The notes below the pieces were generated by a model that saw only the letters and a program-made list of their open reading frames with translations, ran no database searches and was not told the DNA's origin. A stretch of 9,860 nt of DNA from UMGS1601 sp964617585 (GTDB taxonomy: Bacteria; Bacillota; Clostridia; Oscillospirales; Ruminococcaceae), in NCBI GenBank assembly GCA_964617585.1, contig CAZTXS010000039.1:1-9860 (forward strand), given 5' to 3'. Both the position numbers and the translations under genes were made by a program. Positions 1-5,987 of this stretch are shown here, piece by piece. The stretch's first letter is position 1; the number at the start of each line of letters is the position of its first letter.

Positions 1-50
1 AAAATTAAATAAGCTTTCTTCTAAAATATCCATATTACCCGCAAGGGAAC

Positions 51-86
51 AAAAACTCTGATGTGCATATGCGCATCAGGGTTTTT
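51..86. terminator. Bidirectional hairpin terminator at the left edge
   Basis: An 18-bp stem with almost no loop. The left arm AAAAACTCTGATGTGCAT pairs with ATGCGCATCAGGGTTTTT, allowing two G-U pairs. The A-run on one side and T-run on the other make it symmetrical, so it could end transcription in either direction. It may close a plus-strand gene that ends left of the window. Positions 1-50 hold no recognisable gene. Confidence 0.75.
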
Positions 87-124
87 GTTAGTGCAGGAAT
101 GTTTGGTGAGGGGATAAAAATAAC

Positions 125-169
125 AAAAATATAAGACCTCCTTTGACAAAAAGCCGCATGAGGTCTTAT
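125..169 (-). terminator. Intrinsic terminator of the glycogen phosphorylase gene
   Basis: The 10-bp stem ATAAGACCTC (131-140) pairs with GAGGTCTTAT (160-169) across a 19-nt loop. Read on the minus strand it is followed by ATTTTTGTT. It lies about 20 nt after the glgP stop codon and is the natural end of that transcript. Confidence 0.7.
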
Positions 170-189
170 TCTTTAATAAGAATTTTTGT

Positions 190-2667
190 TTACTTTTTCA
201 GTCCCCAAATATCTCTAGCATAGTCTTCAACTGCTCTGTCAGCAGAGAATATACCTGCGCAAGCGATATTTTTAAGCGACATCTGCTGCCACTTAGTCTG
301 ATTCTTATACAGCTCAGAAGCGTAAGCCTGAGCCCTCTGATAATCTTCAAAATCAGCAAGAACCATATACGGATCGCTGTTTTTCAGGGAGTTTGCAATA
401 TCTTCAAATGTGCTTCCGTTTATACCGCCGTACATCTTATCTATAGACGCACGGATTATACCGTTTTCGTTATAATACTTTTCAGGATTATATGAAGCCT
501 TTCTGGCAGTAACTTCATCTGAACTCATTCCGAATGTTATAATGTTGTCCTTTCCAACCTGCTCGAAGATTTCAACATTAGCTCCGTCCATAGTTCCGAG
601 GGTAACTGCTCCGTTTAGCATAAGCTTCATATTACCCGTTCCCGAAGCCTCTGTACCCGCAAGTGAAATCTGTTCTGAAATTTCAGCCGCAGGCATAAGC
701 ATTTCCGAAAGGGTAACGCAGTAGTCCTCTAAAAAGATAACGGACAACTTTTCGTTTATCTGAGGATTGTTTTTAAGCTCCTGGCTGATAGACCAAATAA
801 GCTTAATTATCTGCTTTGCAAGATAATATCCGGGAGCTGCTTTTGCGGCGAAGATATAGGTCTTAGGAACAAAATCCGCATTAGGATTCTCAAGGAGATA
901 ATTGTACTGTGAAATAATATTAAGAGCATTAAGGTGCTGTCTTTTATATTCGTGAAGCCGTTTAACCTGAACGTCGAATATAGAATCTGTATTTAATACA
1001 ACGCCGTATTTATTTTTGACGTATTTTGCAAAGGTTTCCTTGTTCTGCTTTTTGATTTTTGCAAGGCTTTCTAAAACGCTCTTGTCGTCCTTAAACACTT
1101 CAAGCTTTTTAAGCATTGCGCCGTCCTTTAAGAAATCTCCGCCTATTTTTTCATCAAGAAGCTTAGTAAGACCGGGATTTGATTGATAAAGCCACCTTCT
1201 GTATGCAATACCGTTTGTAACGTTTTTAAACTTAGTCGGACAATCAACATATTCATCGTGGAAAACAGTGTGCTTTACTATTTCGGAATGGATTTTAGAA
1301 ACTCCGTTTACACTGTGACAAGCGTGAACACAGAGATTCGCCATTTTGACAAGGTTATTCTGAATTATAGACATACGTGTAACTAGAGCTGCGTCGTTAT
1401 AACGCTCCATAAGGTCACGGCAGTATCTTTCATTAATTTCAACAATGATTGAAAAGATTCTCGGAGTAACCTGTCTGAGAAGATTGCAGTCCCATTTTTC
1501 CAAGGCTTCAGCCATAACAGTATGATTTGTATATGCAAATGTGTTAGTAACGATGTGCCATGCCTTATTCCATGAGAAACCACAGTCGTCAAGCATAACC
1601 CTCATAAGCTCGGGAATAGCAAGGGTAGGGTGGGTATCGTTTATATGGATAGCAACCTTTTCATGGAGATTGTCAAGCGTACCGTAAGTTCTCATATGTC
1701 TGTTTACAATATCGGCTATTGAAGAAGCGCACATAAAATACTGCTGTCTTAATCTAAGCGATTTACCCTCTGCATGGTTGTCGTTAGGGTAAAGAACCTT
1801 AGAAATAGACTGTGCTATAACATTCTGACCCAAAGCCTTTCCGTAGTCGCCGTTGTTAAACATATTCATGTCAAACGACGGACACTCCGCTTTCCACAGT
1901 CTAAGCCTTGATACAGCTTTGCTGTCGTAGCCTGAAACATATAAATCATAAGGGACAGCTAAAACTGTAGTATAGTTTTCATGAGTTACGCAGTGATACT
2001 GATTGTCCCAGTATTCCTTTAAATCACCGTCAAAATGAACCTCAACCTGCCTGTTGCTTCTTCTGACCAGCCAGCAGTTTCCGCCGGGAAGCCAGTTGTC
2101 GGGAAGCTCAGTCTGCCAGCCGTCTTCGAGTTTTTGCTTGAAAATGCCGTATTCGTAACATATCGAATAGCCTGTAGCGGCATAGCCCTGCGTTGCCAGA
2201 CCGTCAAGATAACAAGCGGCAAGACGTCCAAGACCTCCGTTGCCTAGCCCTGCGTCAGGCTCGCAATCAAACAGGCTGTTTATATTAACTCCGAAGTCCT
2301 TCATAACTTCAGTAGCTTCGTTTATTATATCGAGATTGTACAGAGAGGTTTTCAAGGAACGCCCCATCAAAAATTCCATAGAAAGATAATAAATTTGCTT
2401 CTTTCCCTCAGAATTTACCTGATTCATAAATTTTCTGTGCTTTTCCTGCATTAAGCTTACAACTATCTTAGAGAGAGTTTCATAGAAAATCTTATTCGAT
2501 ACGTTATCGGGGGAAGTATCAAATTCCTTATCTAAAATTTGCAGGATTCTTTCCTTTAGTTCGCTTTTAGTAATAAGCTGAAATGCTGTTTTTTTATTGT
2601 AAACATCGTTTTTTGGAGCCGCTTTAGAAGAAGTTTTTTTCTTGTCAGCATTATTGGATGCTGTCAT
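190..2667 (-). CDS. glgP: Glycogen/starch (alpha-glucan) phosphorylase
   Basis: A cytoplasmic GT35 enzyme that uses phosphate and PLP to release glucose-1-phosphate from the non-reducing ends of glycogen or maltodextrin. The 825 residues are close to the usual 800-815 of the family. Visible family motifs in order are YYLSMEFLMGRSL, LGNGGLGRLAACYLDGLA, HINDTHPTLAIPELMRVM, FDVQVKRLHEYKRQ, AAKAAPGYYLAKQII and EASGTGNMKLMLNGA. The last is the PLP signature, with the Schiff-base lysine at K681. The first ~25 residues are a Lys/Ser/Ala-rich extension before the conserved fold. The ATG is supported by AAAGGA (2678-2683), 10 nt upstream. A usual bacterial NGITPRRWL segment reads NGIAYRRWL here. No other glycogen gene is in the window, and the gene has its own promoter and terminator, so it is probably monocistronic. 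The family call is very secure; glycogen versus maltodextrin preference cannot be told. Confidence 0.97.
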   Translation of the reverse strand: MTASNNADKKKTSSKAAPKNDVYNKKTAFQLITKSELKERILQILDKEFDTSPDNVSNKIFYETLSKIVVSLMQEKHRKFMNQVNSEGKKQIYYLSMEFLMGRSLKTSLYNLDIINEATEVMKDFGVNINSLFDCEPDAGLGNGGLGRLAACYLDGLATQGYAATGYSICYEYGIFKQKLEDGWQTELPDNWLPGGNCWLVRRSNRQVEVHFDGDLKEYWDNQYHCVTHENYTTVLAVPYDLYVSGYDSKAVSRLRLWKAECPSFDMNMFNNGDYGKALGQNVIAQSISKVLYPNDNHAEGKSLRLRQQYFMCASSIADIVNRHMRTYGTLDNLHEKVAIHINDTHPTLAIPELMRVMLDDCGFSWNKAWHIVTNTFAYTNHTVMAEALEKWDCNLLRQVTPRIFSIIVEINERYCRDLMERYNDAALVTRMSIIQNNLVKMANLCVHACHSVNGVSKIHSEIVKHTVFHDEYVDCPTKFKNVTNGIAYRRWLYQSNPGLTKLLDEKIGGDFLKDGAMLKKLEVFKDDKSVLESLAKIKKQNKETFAKYVKNKYGVVLNTDSIFDVQVKRLHEYKRQHLNALNIISQYNYLLENPNADFVPKTYIFAAKAAPGYYLAKQIIKLIWSISQELKNNPQINEKLSVIFLEDYCVTLSEMLMPAAEISEQISLAGTEASGTGNMKLMLNGAVTLGTMDGANVEIFEQVGKDNIITFGMSSDEVTARKASYNPEKYYNENGIIRASIDKMYGGINGSTFEDIANSLKNSDPYMVLADFEDYQRAQAYASELYKNQTKWQQMSLKNIACAGIFSADRAVEDYARDIWGLKK

Positions 2668-2732
2668 TAGTAACCAGTCCTTTCAGAAAATACATATTAT
2701 ATAAAAAATATTAAAAACATGAATATAAATTG

Positions 2733-2761
2733 ATTATACAGTAATATTGACTAATTGTCAA
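2733..2761 (-). promoter_or_regulatory. Sigma-A promoter of glgP
   Basis: On the minus strand TTGACA (2756-2761) and TATAAT (2733-2738) are separated by exactly 17 bp, a perfect vegetative consensus. Transcription would begin near 2726, giving a leader of about 60 nt with no room for a riboswitch. A TTGAC-TAATT-GTCAA inverted repeat (2747-2761) overlaps the -35 box and could be an operator half-site, but it is short. Confidence 0.85.
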
Positions 2762-2800
2762 GGCGGTTTTTTATACAATATGCTTAACAAATATGACTTT

Positions 2801-2829
2801 TACACAATATAACGAAGATTTATTGTGTA
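2801..2829. repeat. 9-bp inverted repeat in the glgP upstream region
   Basis: TACACAATA (2801-2809) and TATTGTGTA (2821-2829) form perfect arms around an 11-nt loop. It lies upstream of the glgP promoter. It could be a regulator-binding site or a weak hairpin; no proper T-run follows. The rest of 2762-2955 shows no convincing gene. Confidence 0.45.
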
Positions 2830-2955
2830 GTTTTGATGGTTGTTTAAAATTTCACAGACTGAAGATTCATAAAGTTTTTTGTAAGTTGCGCTTAAACGTA
2901 CAATTTTTAGCCTGTTGAAATAGGTCATTCAGATTTCCGGCGGTAATTTTGATTG

Positions 2956-3004
2956 AAAAAAGAGCTACAGTCTATCTTATTTGCGAGATTGTAGCTTCTT
3001 TTTT
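2956..3004. terminator. Strong bidirectional intrinsic terminator
   Basis: A 12-bp stem, GAGCTACAGTCT (2962-2973) with AGATTGTAGCTT (2986-2997), closed by a 12-nt loop. It is preceded by six A and followed by a T-run on the plus strand, so it works on paper in both directions. On the minus strand it is about 240 nt beyond the phosphodiesterase stop codon. It therefore ends either a long 3' untranslated region or a separate small transcript. Confidence 0.75.
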
Positions 3005-3031
3005 GTACGTTGTTTTTTACATCGTTTTTAC

Positions 3032-3130
3032 TTACATAATTTTCAAACGATTAAATCTTGATTCATTTAAAATTGTTAATACTCTTTCAATTTCTCGCGG
3101 GTATAGGTTTTCGTATATACTTTCAATCAT
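3032..3130 (-). CDS. Possible 32-aa small ORF, unknown function
   Basis: A short minus-strand frame beginning MIESIYENLYPREIERV and ending RFNRLKIM. The mixed acidic, basic and aliphatic pattern fits a small helical protein, and the frame stays open for 13 codons before the ATG. Against it: no Shine-Dalgarno sequence precedes the ATG, and no start codon is seen in the upstream extension. It lies between a candidate extended -10 promoter (3223-3231) and a strong terminator (2956-3004). It may be a real micro-protein, a remnant of a longer gene, or chance. I do not recognise it. Confidence 0.22.
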   Translation of the reverse strand: MIESIYENLYPREIERVLTILNESRFNRLKIM

Positions 3131-3222
3131 AAGGACTATTGCTATAAGTCGTTGTTGAGGTGTTTCTCATTATTAAAACGTAAGATATAAAGTAACATAA
3201 GCTGCATTTTTACATAGTATAG

Positions 3223-3231
3223 ATTATAGCA
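3223..3231 (-). promoter_or_regulatory. Candidate extended -10 promoter for a small minus-strand transcript
   Basis: On the minus strand the sequence reads TGCTATAAT, a full extended -10 element (TGnTATAAT). The matching -35 region is poor, which extended -10 promoters tolerate. It sits just after the phosphodiesterase stop codon. Together with the terminator at 2956-3004 it would give an RNA of about 260 nt. Confidence 0.4.
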
Positions 3232-3243
3232 GAAGATTATTGC

Positions 3244-3765
3244 TTAAGATAAGTTGAACATATTCAAATGGTTAATTGACAGTGATTTTCCCAAATTGAC
3301 ATGGGAACACATTATTCCCGACTCGGTAATATCAATAAATGCGTATCCGGGGGGATTGCCGTCCCGAGGCTGAGCAGCGCTTCCGGGATTTAAAATGTGG
3401 ATGCCATCCTGATAGCCGTTATATCTGCAATGAGAATGTCCGAAACAAACTATCTGAGCGTTATTTTCCTTAGCAAGGCGCAATAGAGCATCGGTTGAAT
3501 ATTTAGCGTTGTATTTATGACCGTGAGTGAAAATGATTTTGACATTTTCATAGGTAAAGATGTTAAGTAAGGGAGAATCGTCAGAATAATCGCAGTTACC
3601 TTTAACGCTCATTATCTTTTTATCAGGGTAAAGATTTTTTATTTTTCTGAGTTCTTTTTCACCGTCCCCTAAAAATATAAAATCAGTAACGTCTTTATTT
3701 TTTTCAAAGATTTCTTTCATTGCACGAAAGCATCCATGAGTATCTGAAAAAACAATTATTCTCAA
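3244..3765 (-). CDS. YfcE/MJ0936-family metallophosphodiesterase
   Basis: A small cytosolic calcineurin-like phosphoesterase with a two-metal site. Its substrate is unknown; relatives hydrolyse model phosphodiesters such as bis-pNPP. Counted from the TTG start, all family motifs are present: FSDTHG (D8, H10), GDGE (D34), KGNCD (N57), FTHGHKY (H81, H83), GHSH (H110, H112) and NPGS (126-129). The length is 173 residues, normal for the family. I chose TTG at 3765 rather than the ATG at 3780 because GGAGG (3774-3778) lies 8 nt before the TTG, and the protein then starts MRIIVFSDTHG as relatives do. The in-frame ATG overlaps that same GGAGG and has no Shine-Dalgarno of its own; using it would add five residues. 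The gene is divergent from the three-gene cassette on its right. About 25 residues after the last beta strand (ITESGIM onward) form a short extra tail. The specific gene name (yfcE or ysnB) cannot be assigned. Confidence 0.93.
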   Translation of the reverse strand: MRIIVFSDTHGCFRAMKEIFEKNKDVTDFIFLGDGEKELRKIKNLYPDKKIMSVKGNCDYSDDSPLLNIFTYENVKIIFTHGHKYNAKYSTDALLRLAKENNAQIVCFGHSHCRYNGYQDGIHILNPGSAAQPRDGNPPGYAFIDITESGIMCSHVNLGKSLSINHLNMFNLS

Positions 3766-3807
3766 CAGCTTCCCCTCCATAAAAATATTATTGGTCTAAT
3801 CTTCTGA

Positions 3808-3813
3808 ATTATA
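3808..3813 (-). promoter_or_regulatory. Probable -10 box of the phosphodiesterase gene
   Basis: TATAAT on the minus strand, about 43 nt before the TTG start. The expected -35 position (near 3831-3836) reads ATGTTT, a weak match, and falls inside a long inverted repeat. The promoter may therefore be weak or controlled. Confidence 0.4.
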
Positions 3814-3817
3814 TCAT

Positions 3818-3844
3818 AATAATTAATGAAAAACATTAATTATT
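3818..3844. repeat. 11-bp perfect inverted repeat between divergent genes, possible operator
   Basis: AATAATTAATG (3818-3828) and CATTAATTATT (3834-3844) are perfect arms around AAAAA. The element lies in the 105-bp gap between the divergent phosphodiesterase gene and the three-gene cassette, over the -35 area of the minus-strand promoter. The position suits an operator, but the arms are almost pure AT, so chance or simple DNA bending remains possible. I found no clear sigma-A promoter for the plus-strand cassette here: TATTAT at 3862-3867 is too close to its ribosome-binding site. Confidence 0.4.
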
Positions 3845-3885
3845 TATAAATAAAGAAACAGTATTATGAAACGGAGGCACAATTT

Positions 3886-4128
3886 ATGAAGATGAATCAG
3901 AATCAATATAACGGACTTTTGAACCTTGCTAGCAAAAAGCTTGGTACGACTCCGGAGGAGCTTCAGGCTCAGCTTGAAAGCGGAAGCTTTGAAAAAGCTG
4001 TGTCGGGCATGAATCCGACTGACAGCAAGCGCCTTAAAGAAGCTTTAGCCAATCCCAAGGTGGCGGAGAAAATACTTTCCACGCCGCAGGCGCAGGAGAT
4101 TTATAAAAAACTGACTGACAATAAATAG
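3886..4128 (+). CDS. Small helical protein of unknown function, first gene of the cassette
   Basis: 80 residues, hydrophilic, no signal peptide or membrane segment. The sequence looks all-helical. An N-terminal segment YNGLLNLASKKLGTTPEEL (8-26) is followed by a Pro-marked second part with LKEALANPKVAEKILSTPQA (50-69). The SKKLGTTPEELQAQLESG stretch resembles a short helix-turn-helix-like pair, but I see no reason to call it DNA-binding. The start has GGAGG (3873-3877) 8 nt upstream. A second in-frame ATG two codons later is less well spaced. Only 36 nt separate it from the next gene, so it is probably co-transcribed. I have an impression that similar proteins occur in Ruminococcaceae genomes, but cannot confirm a family. 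Function unknown. Confidence 0.85.
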   Translation: MKMNQNQYNGLLNLASKKLGTTPEELQAQLESGSFEKAVSGMNPTDSKRLKEALANPKVAEKILSTPQAQEIYKKLTDNK

Positions 4129-4164
4129 CTTTAAGCGGTATTCCAAAGGATCGGAGGCGATGAT

Positions 4165-4707
4165 ATGGAAGAGCTTATGCAGAAGCTGCAAAGCGTACTT
4201 AACGATGAAGAAAGCATGAATCAGATTAAAAGTCTTGCATCAATGTTCGGCGGCGGCAGCGATAACAATAATCCTCACGAGCCTGAACAGACTTCTGATA
4301 ATTCTTCTCAGCAGTCGTCATCTCCAAATCAATCCAAAATAAATATGGAGGACATTTCAAGCCTTCTGGCGTCTATAGCGGGAGGTAATAATCAGGATAA
4401 TAACAGCCGCTATGGACAGAACGCTCAGAATGTTTCATCAAACCTTTCCGATTCCGATAACCATAATCAGCAGAATCAGGGGCAGATGCCTTTTGACATA
4501 GGAAAGATAATGGCTCTGGGAAATGTGATTTCAAACGCTTCTAAGTCTGATAAGAATACCGAGCTGCTTCTGGCATTAAAGCCGCATTTGAAGGCAGAAA
4601 AGCAGGATAAGGTTGACAAGGTTATTAAGATATTCAAGCTTATTGCTATCTGGCCCGCTATTAAAGACAGCGGACTGTTAGGAGGCGATCTTTTTGGCAT
4701 CCTATAA
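4165..4707 (+). CDS. Low-complexity protein of unknown function, second gene of the cassette
   Basis: 180 residues in three parts. An amphipathic N-terminal helix (1-28, MEELMQKLQSVL onward) ends in GGGS. Two Asn/Gln/Ser-rich low-complexity stretches (about 29-58 and 74-108) flank a short helix, INMEDISSLLASIAGG. A conserved-looking C-terminal domain (127-180) has LLLALKPHLKAEKQDKV followed by a hydrophobic tail, FKLIAIWPAIKDSGLLGG. The tail is too interrupted to be a confident membrane helix. GGAGG (4153-4157) is 7 nt before the ATG. The stop codon overlaps the start of the next gene by 14 nt, so the two are probably translationally coupled. Disordered linkers between short helices suggest a tether or scaffold, which is inference only. 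I do not recognise a named domain. Confidence 0.85.
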   Translation: MEELMQKLQSVLNDEESMNQIKSLASMFGGGSDNNNPHEPEQTSDNSSQQSSSPNQSKINMEDISSLLASIAGGNNQDNNSRYGQNAQNVSSNLSDSDNHNQQNQGQMPFDIGKIMALGNVISNASKSDKNTELLLALKPHLKAEKQDKVDKVIKIFKLIAIWPAIKDSGLLGGDLFGIL

Positions 4708-5134
4708 TGTGGACAGAGATTTCGACAAAATGCGTCAGGAGGCTATTGAACGCATTCGTTCAATGCAAAGGCGTTCCAGACAGGTTATAACTCCGGGTAA
4801 CATTTCTGTTGATGAGAAAAGCGAGAAAGTCAATGATAATAAAAAAAACGCAGAGGAACCTGTTCATACATCGCAACTACATAATCAGAATAATATTCAG
4901 GATCAAAGACAAAAAGGCAGGAGCAGTAACGGTCAGGCGAATCCTATAAACAATATTTTGAACAGCTTGTTTCCCAACACGGGAGGTCAGAATAAAAAAG
5001 GTATATTAAGCGAGATATTCGACGGCTTTAATATAAGCGAAGAAAACGCTTTAATAGGAATTCTTATTTATGTTCTTGCCAAAAACGGGGCCGACGTCAA
5101 GCTTCTTCTTGGTCTGGGATATTTGCTTTTGTGA
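4694..5134 (+). CDS. Protein of unknown function with hydrophobic C-terminus, third gene of the cassette
   Basis: 146 residues starting at TTG, which is well supported: GGAGG (4681-4685) lies 8 nt upstream, inside the end of the previous gene. Residues 9-31 form a strongly charged, amphipathic helix (DFDKMRQEAIERIRSMQRR). The middle (about 35-95) is polar, Asn/Gln/Lys-rich and probably disordered. The C-terminus (116-146) is hydrophobic: ALIGILIYVLAKNG, then a KLLLGLGYLLL ending with no charged tail. This could be a short membrane anchor or a buried helical hairpin. The layout of short helix, disordered linker and hydrophobic C-terminal domain mirrors the upstream gene, suggesting that the two products act together. 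Two hairpins right after the stop end the operon. Function unknown; the coding call is strong. Confidence 0.85.
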   Translation: MASYNVDRDFDKMRQEAIERIRSMQRRSRQVITPGNISVDEKSEKVNDNKKNAEEPVHTSQLHNQNNIQDQRQKGRSSNGQANPINNILNSLFPNTGGQNKKGILSEIFDGFNISEENALIGILIYVLAKNGADVKLLLGLGYLLL

Positions 5135-5145
5135 TAATACATATC

Positions 5146-5171
5146 AAAGTTGCACATAACAGTGCAATTTT
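5146..5171 (+). terminator. First of two tandem hairpins ending the three-gene operon
   Basis: AAAGTTGCAC and GTGCAATTTT form a 10-bp stem with one G-U pair around a 6-nt loop. It starts 11 nt after the stop codon of the last cassette gene. The T-run is short (TTTTC), so it may be a partial terminator backed up by the next hairpin. Confidence 0.6.
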
Positions 5172-5181
5172 CGATAGGCTG

Positions 5182-5209
5182 AGCGTGCGGCTTTTCCGTA
5201 CGCTTTTTT
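5182..5209 (+). terminator. Second, stronger intrinsic terminator of the three-gene operon
   Basis: The GC-rich stem AGCGTGCGG (5182-5190) pairs with CCGTACGCT (5196-5204), with one G-U pair and a 5-nt loop, followed directly by TTTTTT. It is a textbook rho-independent terminator on the plus strand. Confidence 0.85.
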
Positions 5210-5246
5210 ATTATTAATTGATTAATTTCAAAATTAAATTGTATTT

Positions 5247-5283
5247 ATTTCAATAAGAGCTTGCCCGTCATTCAACTCGGCAA
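5247..5283 (+). repeat. Left copy of a 37-bp inverted repeat pair
   Basis: This segment matches the reverse complement of 5863-5899 at 34 of 37 positions. The core TTGCCCGTCATTCAA is identical in both. The two copies point toward each other and enclose the 80-aa orphan gene. No target-site duplication or transposase was seen. Confidence 0.75.
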
Positions 5284-5347
5284 TGGTCTGCATGCCGACC
5301 GAACGGTCAGTAGGAGAATTGTATTCAACTACTGAACGGGTAATGTA

Positions 5348-5374
5348 CCCCCCGCCGCCTATAGAAGCGGGGGG
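5348..5374. repeat. GC-rich hairpin in AT-rich intergenic DNA
   Basis: CCCCCCGC (5348-5355) and GCGGGGGG (5367-5374) are perfect 8-bp arms with an 11-nt loop. No T-run follows on either strand, so it is not a normal terminator. It falls inside the candidate gene remnant. Confidence 0.6.
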
Positions 5375-5477
5375 ACGTCTTGCCTTAGTTATACCATTCC
5401 TTGATTTATTTTTTGATTAAATCGGGTCATATCTATTTACAACGCAGAGCTTAAATATAAATTGATGTTTTTTATTA

Positions 5478-5506
5478 TTGACAGAAAAGAATACATATTA
5501 TATAAT
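5478..5506 (+). promoter_or_regulatory. Perfect sigma-A promoter of the 80-aa orphan gene
   Basis: TTGACA (5478-5483) and TATAAT (5501-5506) with a 17-bp spacer match the vegetative consensus fully. Transcription would start near 5513, about 30 nt before the ATG, leaving room only for the ribosome-binding site. Expression is expected to be strong and constitutive unless repressed. Confidence 0.88.
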
Positions 5507-5543
5507 TAATTTAATATAAGCGAAGAGAAACGGAGGAACTGTT

Positions 5544-5786
5544 ATGAGTATTGACAAAGATAAAATTACTGAATTTGCCGAAAAAGCCGGTGAAGCAATA
5601 ACAGAAACTATAAAAGCAGGAGCAAAATACACAAAAGAAAAAGCTCCGCTTGTCGGAAACGCCTGTGTTAAATTCGGACGTGAGCTAAAAGACATTTTTA
5701 CTTCTAAAAGCAATTCTGAAATAGTTGAAGTAGATGTCATGCCGTCTGATGAAAACAACGAACCCGATGCTAAAACTCAAGAATAG
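5544..5786 (+). CDS. Small highly charged protein of unknown function
   Basis: 80 residues with no signal peptide or membrane segment. Residues 1-35 are an amphipathic, Lys/Glu/Ala-rich helix (ITEFAEKAGEAITETIKAG). A middle part (about 35-55, APLVGNACVKFGRELKDIF) may pack as a second helix. The tail from about 60 is acidic and probably disordered (EVDVMPSDENNEPDAK). There is a single Cys at about 41. The helix pattern loosely recalls small stress-type or apolipophorin-like amphipathic proteins, but I cannot assign a family. GGAGG (5532-5536) is 7 nt before the ATG. The gene has its own consensus promoter and intrinsic terminator, so it is a self-contained unit. Confidence 0.85.
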   Translation: MSIDKDKITEFAEKAGEAITETIKAGAKYTKEKAPLVGNACVKFGRELKDIFTSKSNSEIVEVDVMPSDENNEPDAKTQE

Positions 5787-5787
5787 C

Positions 5788-5820
5788 AAAACCGCCCGGA
5801 GGAAACTTCAGGCGGTTTTT
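5788..5820 (+). terminator. Intrinsic terminator of the 80-aa orphan gene
   Basis: AAAACCGCC (5788-5796) pairs with GGCGGTTTT (5811-5819) around a 14-nt loop and runs into TTTTT. It begins directly after the stop codon. The flanking A-run also gives some activity on the other strand. Confidence 0.88.
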
Positions 5821-5841
5821 AGTTTGCTTTATTTCTTCTTA

Positions 5842-5897
5842 TTCAATAAGGGCTTGAAGGGCTTGCCGCATTGAATGACGGGCAAGCCCTTATTGAA
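5842..5897. repeat. Hairpin with 15-bp perfect arms
   Basis: TTCAATAAGGGCTTG (5842-5856) and CAAGCCCTTATTGAA (5883-5897) are perfect complements with a 26-nt loop. AGGGCTTG is repeated in tandem, so an alternative 11-bp stem, AAGGGCTTGCC (5857-5867) with GGCAAGCCCTT (5881-5891), is mutually exclusive with it. The two options make a possible conformational switch, though simple repeat decay is as likely. Confidence 0.7.
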
Positions 5898-5899
5898 AT
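5863..5899 (-). repeat. Right copy of a 37-bp inverted repeat pair
   Basis: The reverse complement of 5247-5283, with 3 mismatches in 37. In this copy the segment is part of a larger local hairpin that the left copy lacks. The plus-strand frame here reads LNDGQALIEI and then diverges to VNGNPFTPIH before a stop. The left copy reads the same ten residues on the minus strand. Confidence 0.75.
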
Positions 5900-5987
5900 T
5901 GTAAACGGCAATCCATTCACTCCCATTCACTGATTCATGCGGTTTGATTATGCGAACACATTTGGTTCTACCTGCACAAAACGAACA

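Larger units (their letters stand above)
5234..5419 (-). pseudogene. Probable 3' remnant of a protein-coding gene
   Basis: An open minus-strand frame between two stops. It reads ...PPASIGGGGYITRSVVEYNS, then PTDRSVGMQTIAELNDGQ, ending ALIEINTI before TAA (5234-5236). The residue pattern is protein-like, and the local GC is clearly above the AT-rich flanks. Yet there is no usable start or Shine-Dalgarno: the only in-frame ATG (5293) would leave 19 residues. I read it as the tail of a decayed or truncated gene. Its LNDGQALIEI end recurs in opposite orientation at 5863-5899. Part of the frame is a CCCCCCGC/GCGGGGGG hairpin. An alternative is that the conserved DNA is a structured RNA or repeat and the frame is accidental. 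Confidence 0.35.

Noticed and set aside
2747..2779. A plus-strand promoter (TTGACT ... TATACA) upstream of glgP
   Set aside because: Spacing is 19 bp, the -10 match is poor and no gene lies downstream. The TTGAC is part of the inverted repeat over the real minus-strand -35 box.
2949..3158. A 69-codon plus-strand frame with hydrophobic start
   Set aside because: It runs through the strong terminator hairpin at 2956-3004 and has no Shine-Dalgarno sequence. The hydrophobic look comes from AT-rich DNA.
5247..5899. A composite transposon or MITE bounded by the 37-bp inverted copies
   Set aside because: No transposase, no target-site duplication at the outer edges, and the copies carry protein-like frames rather than typical terminal inverted repeats.
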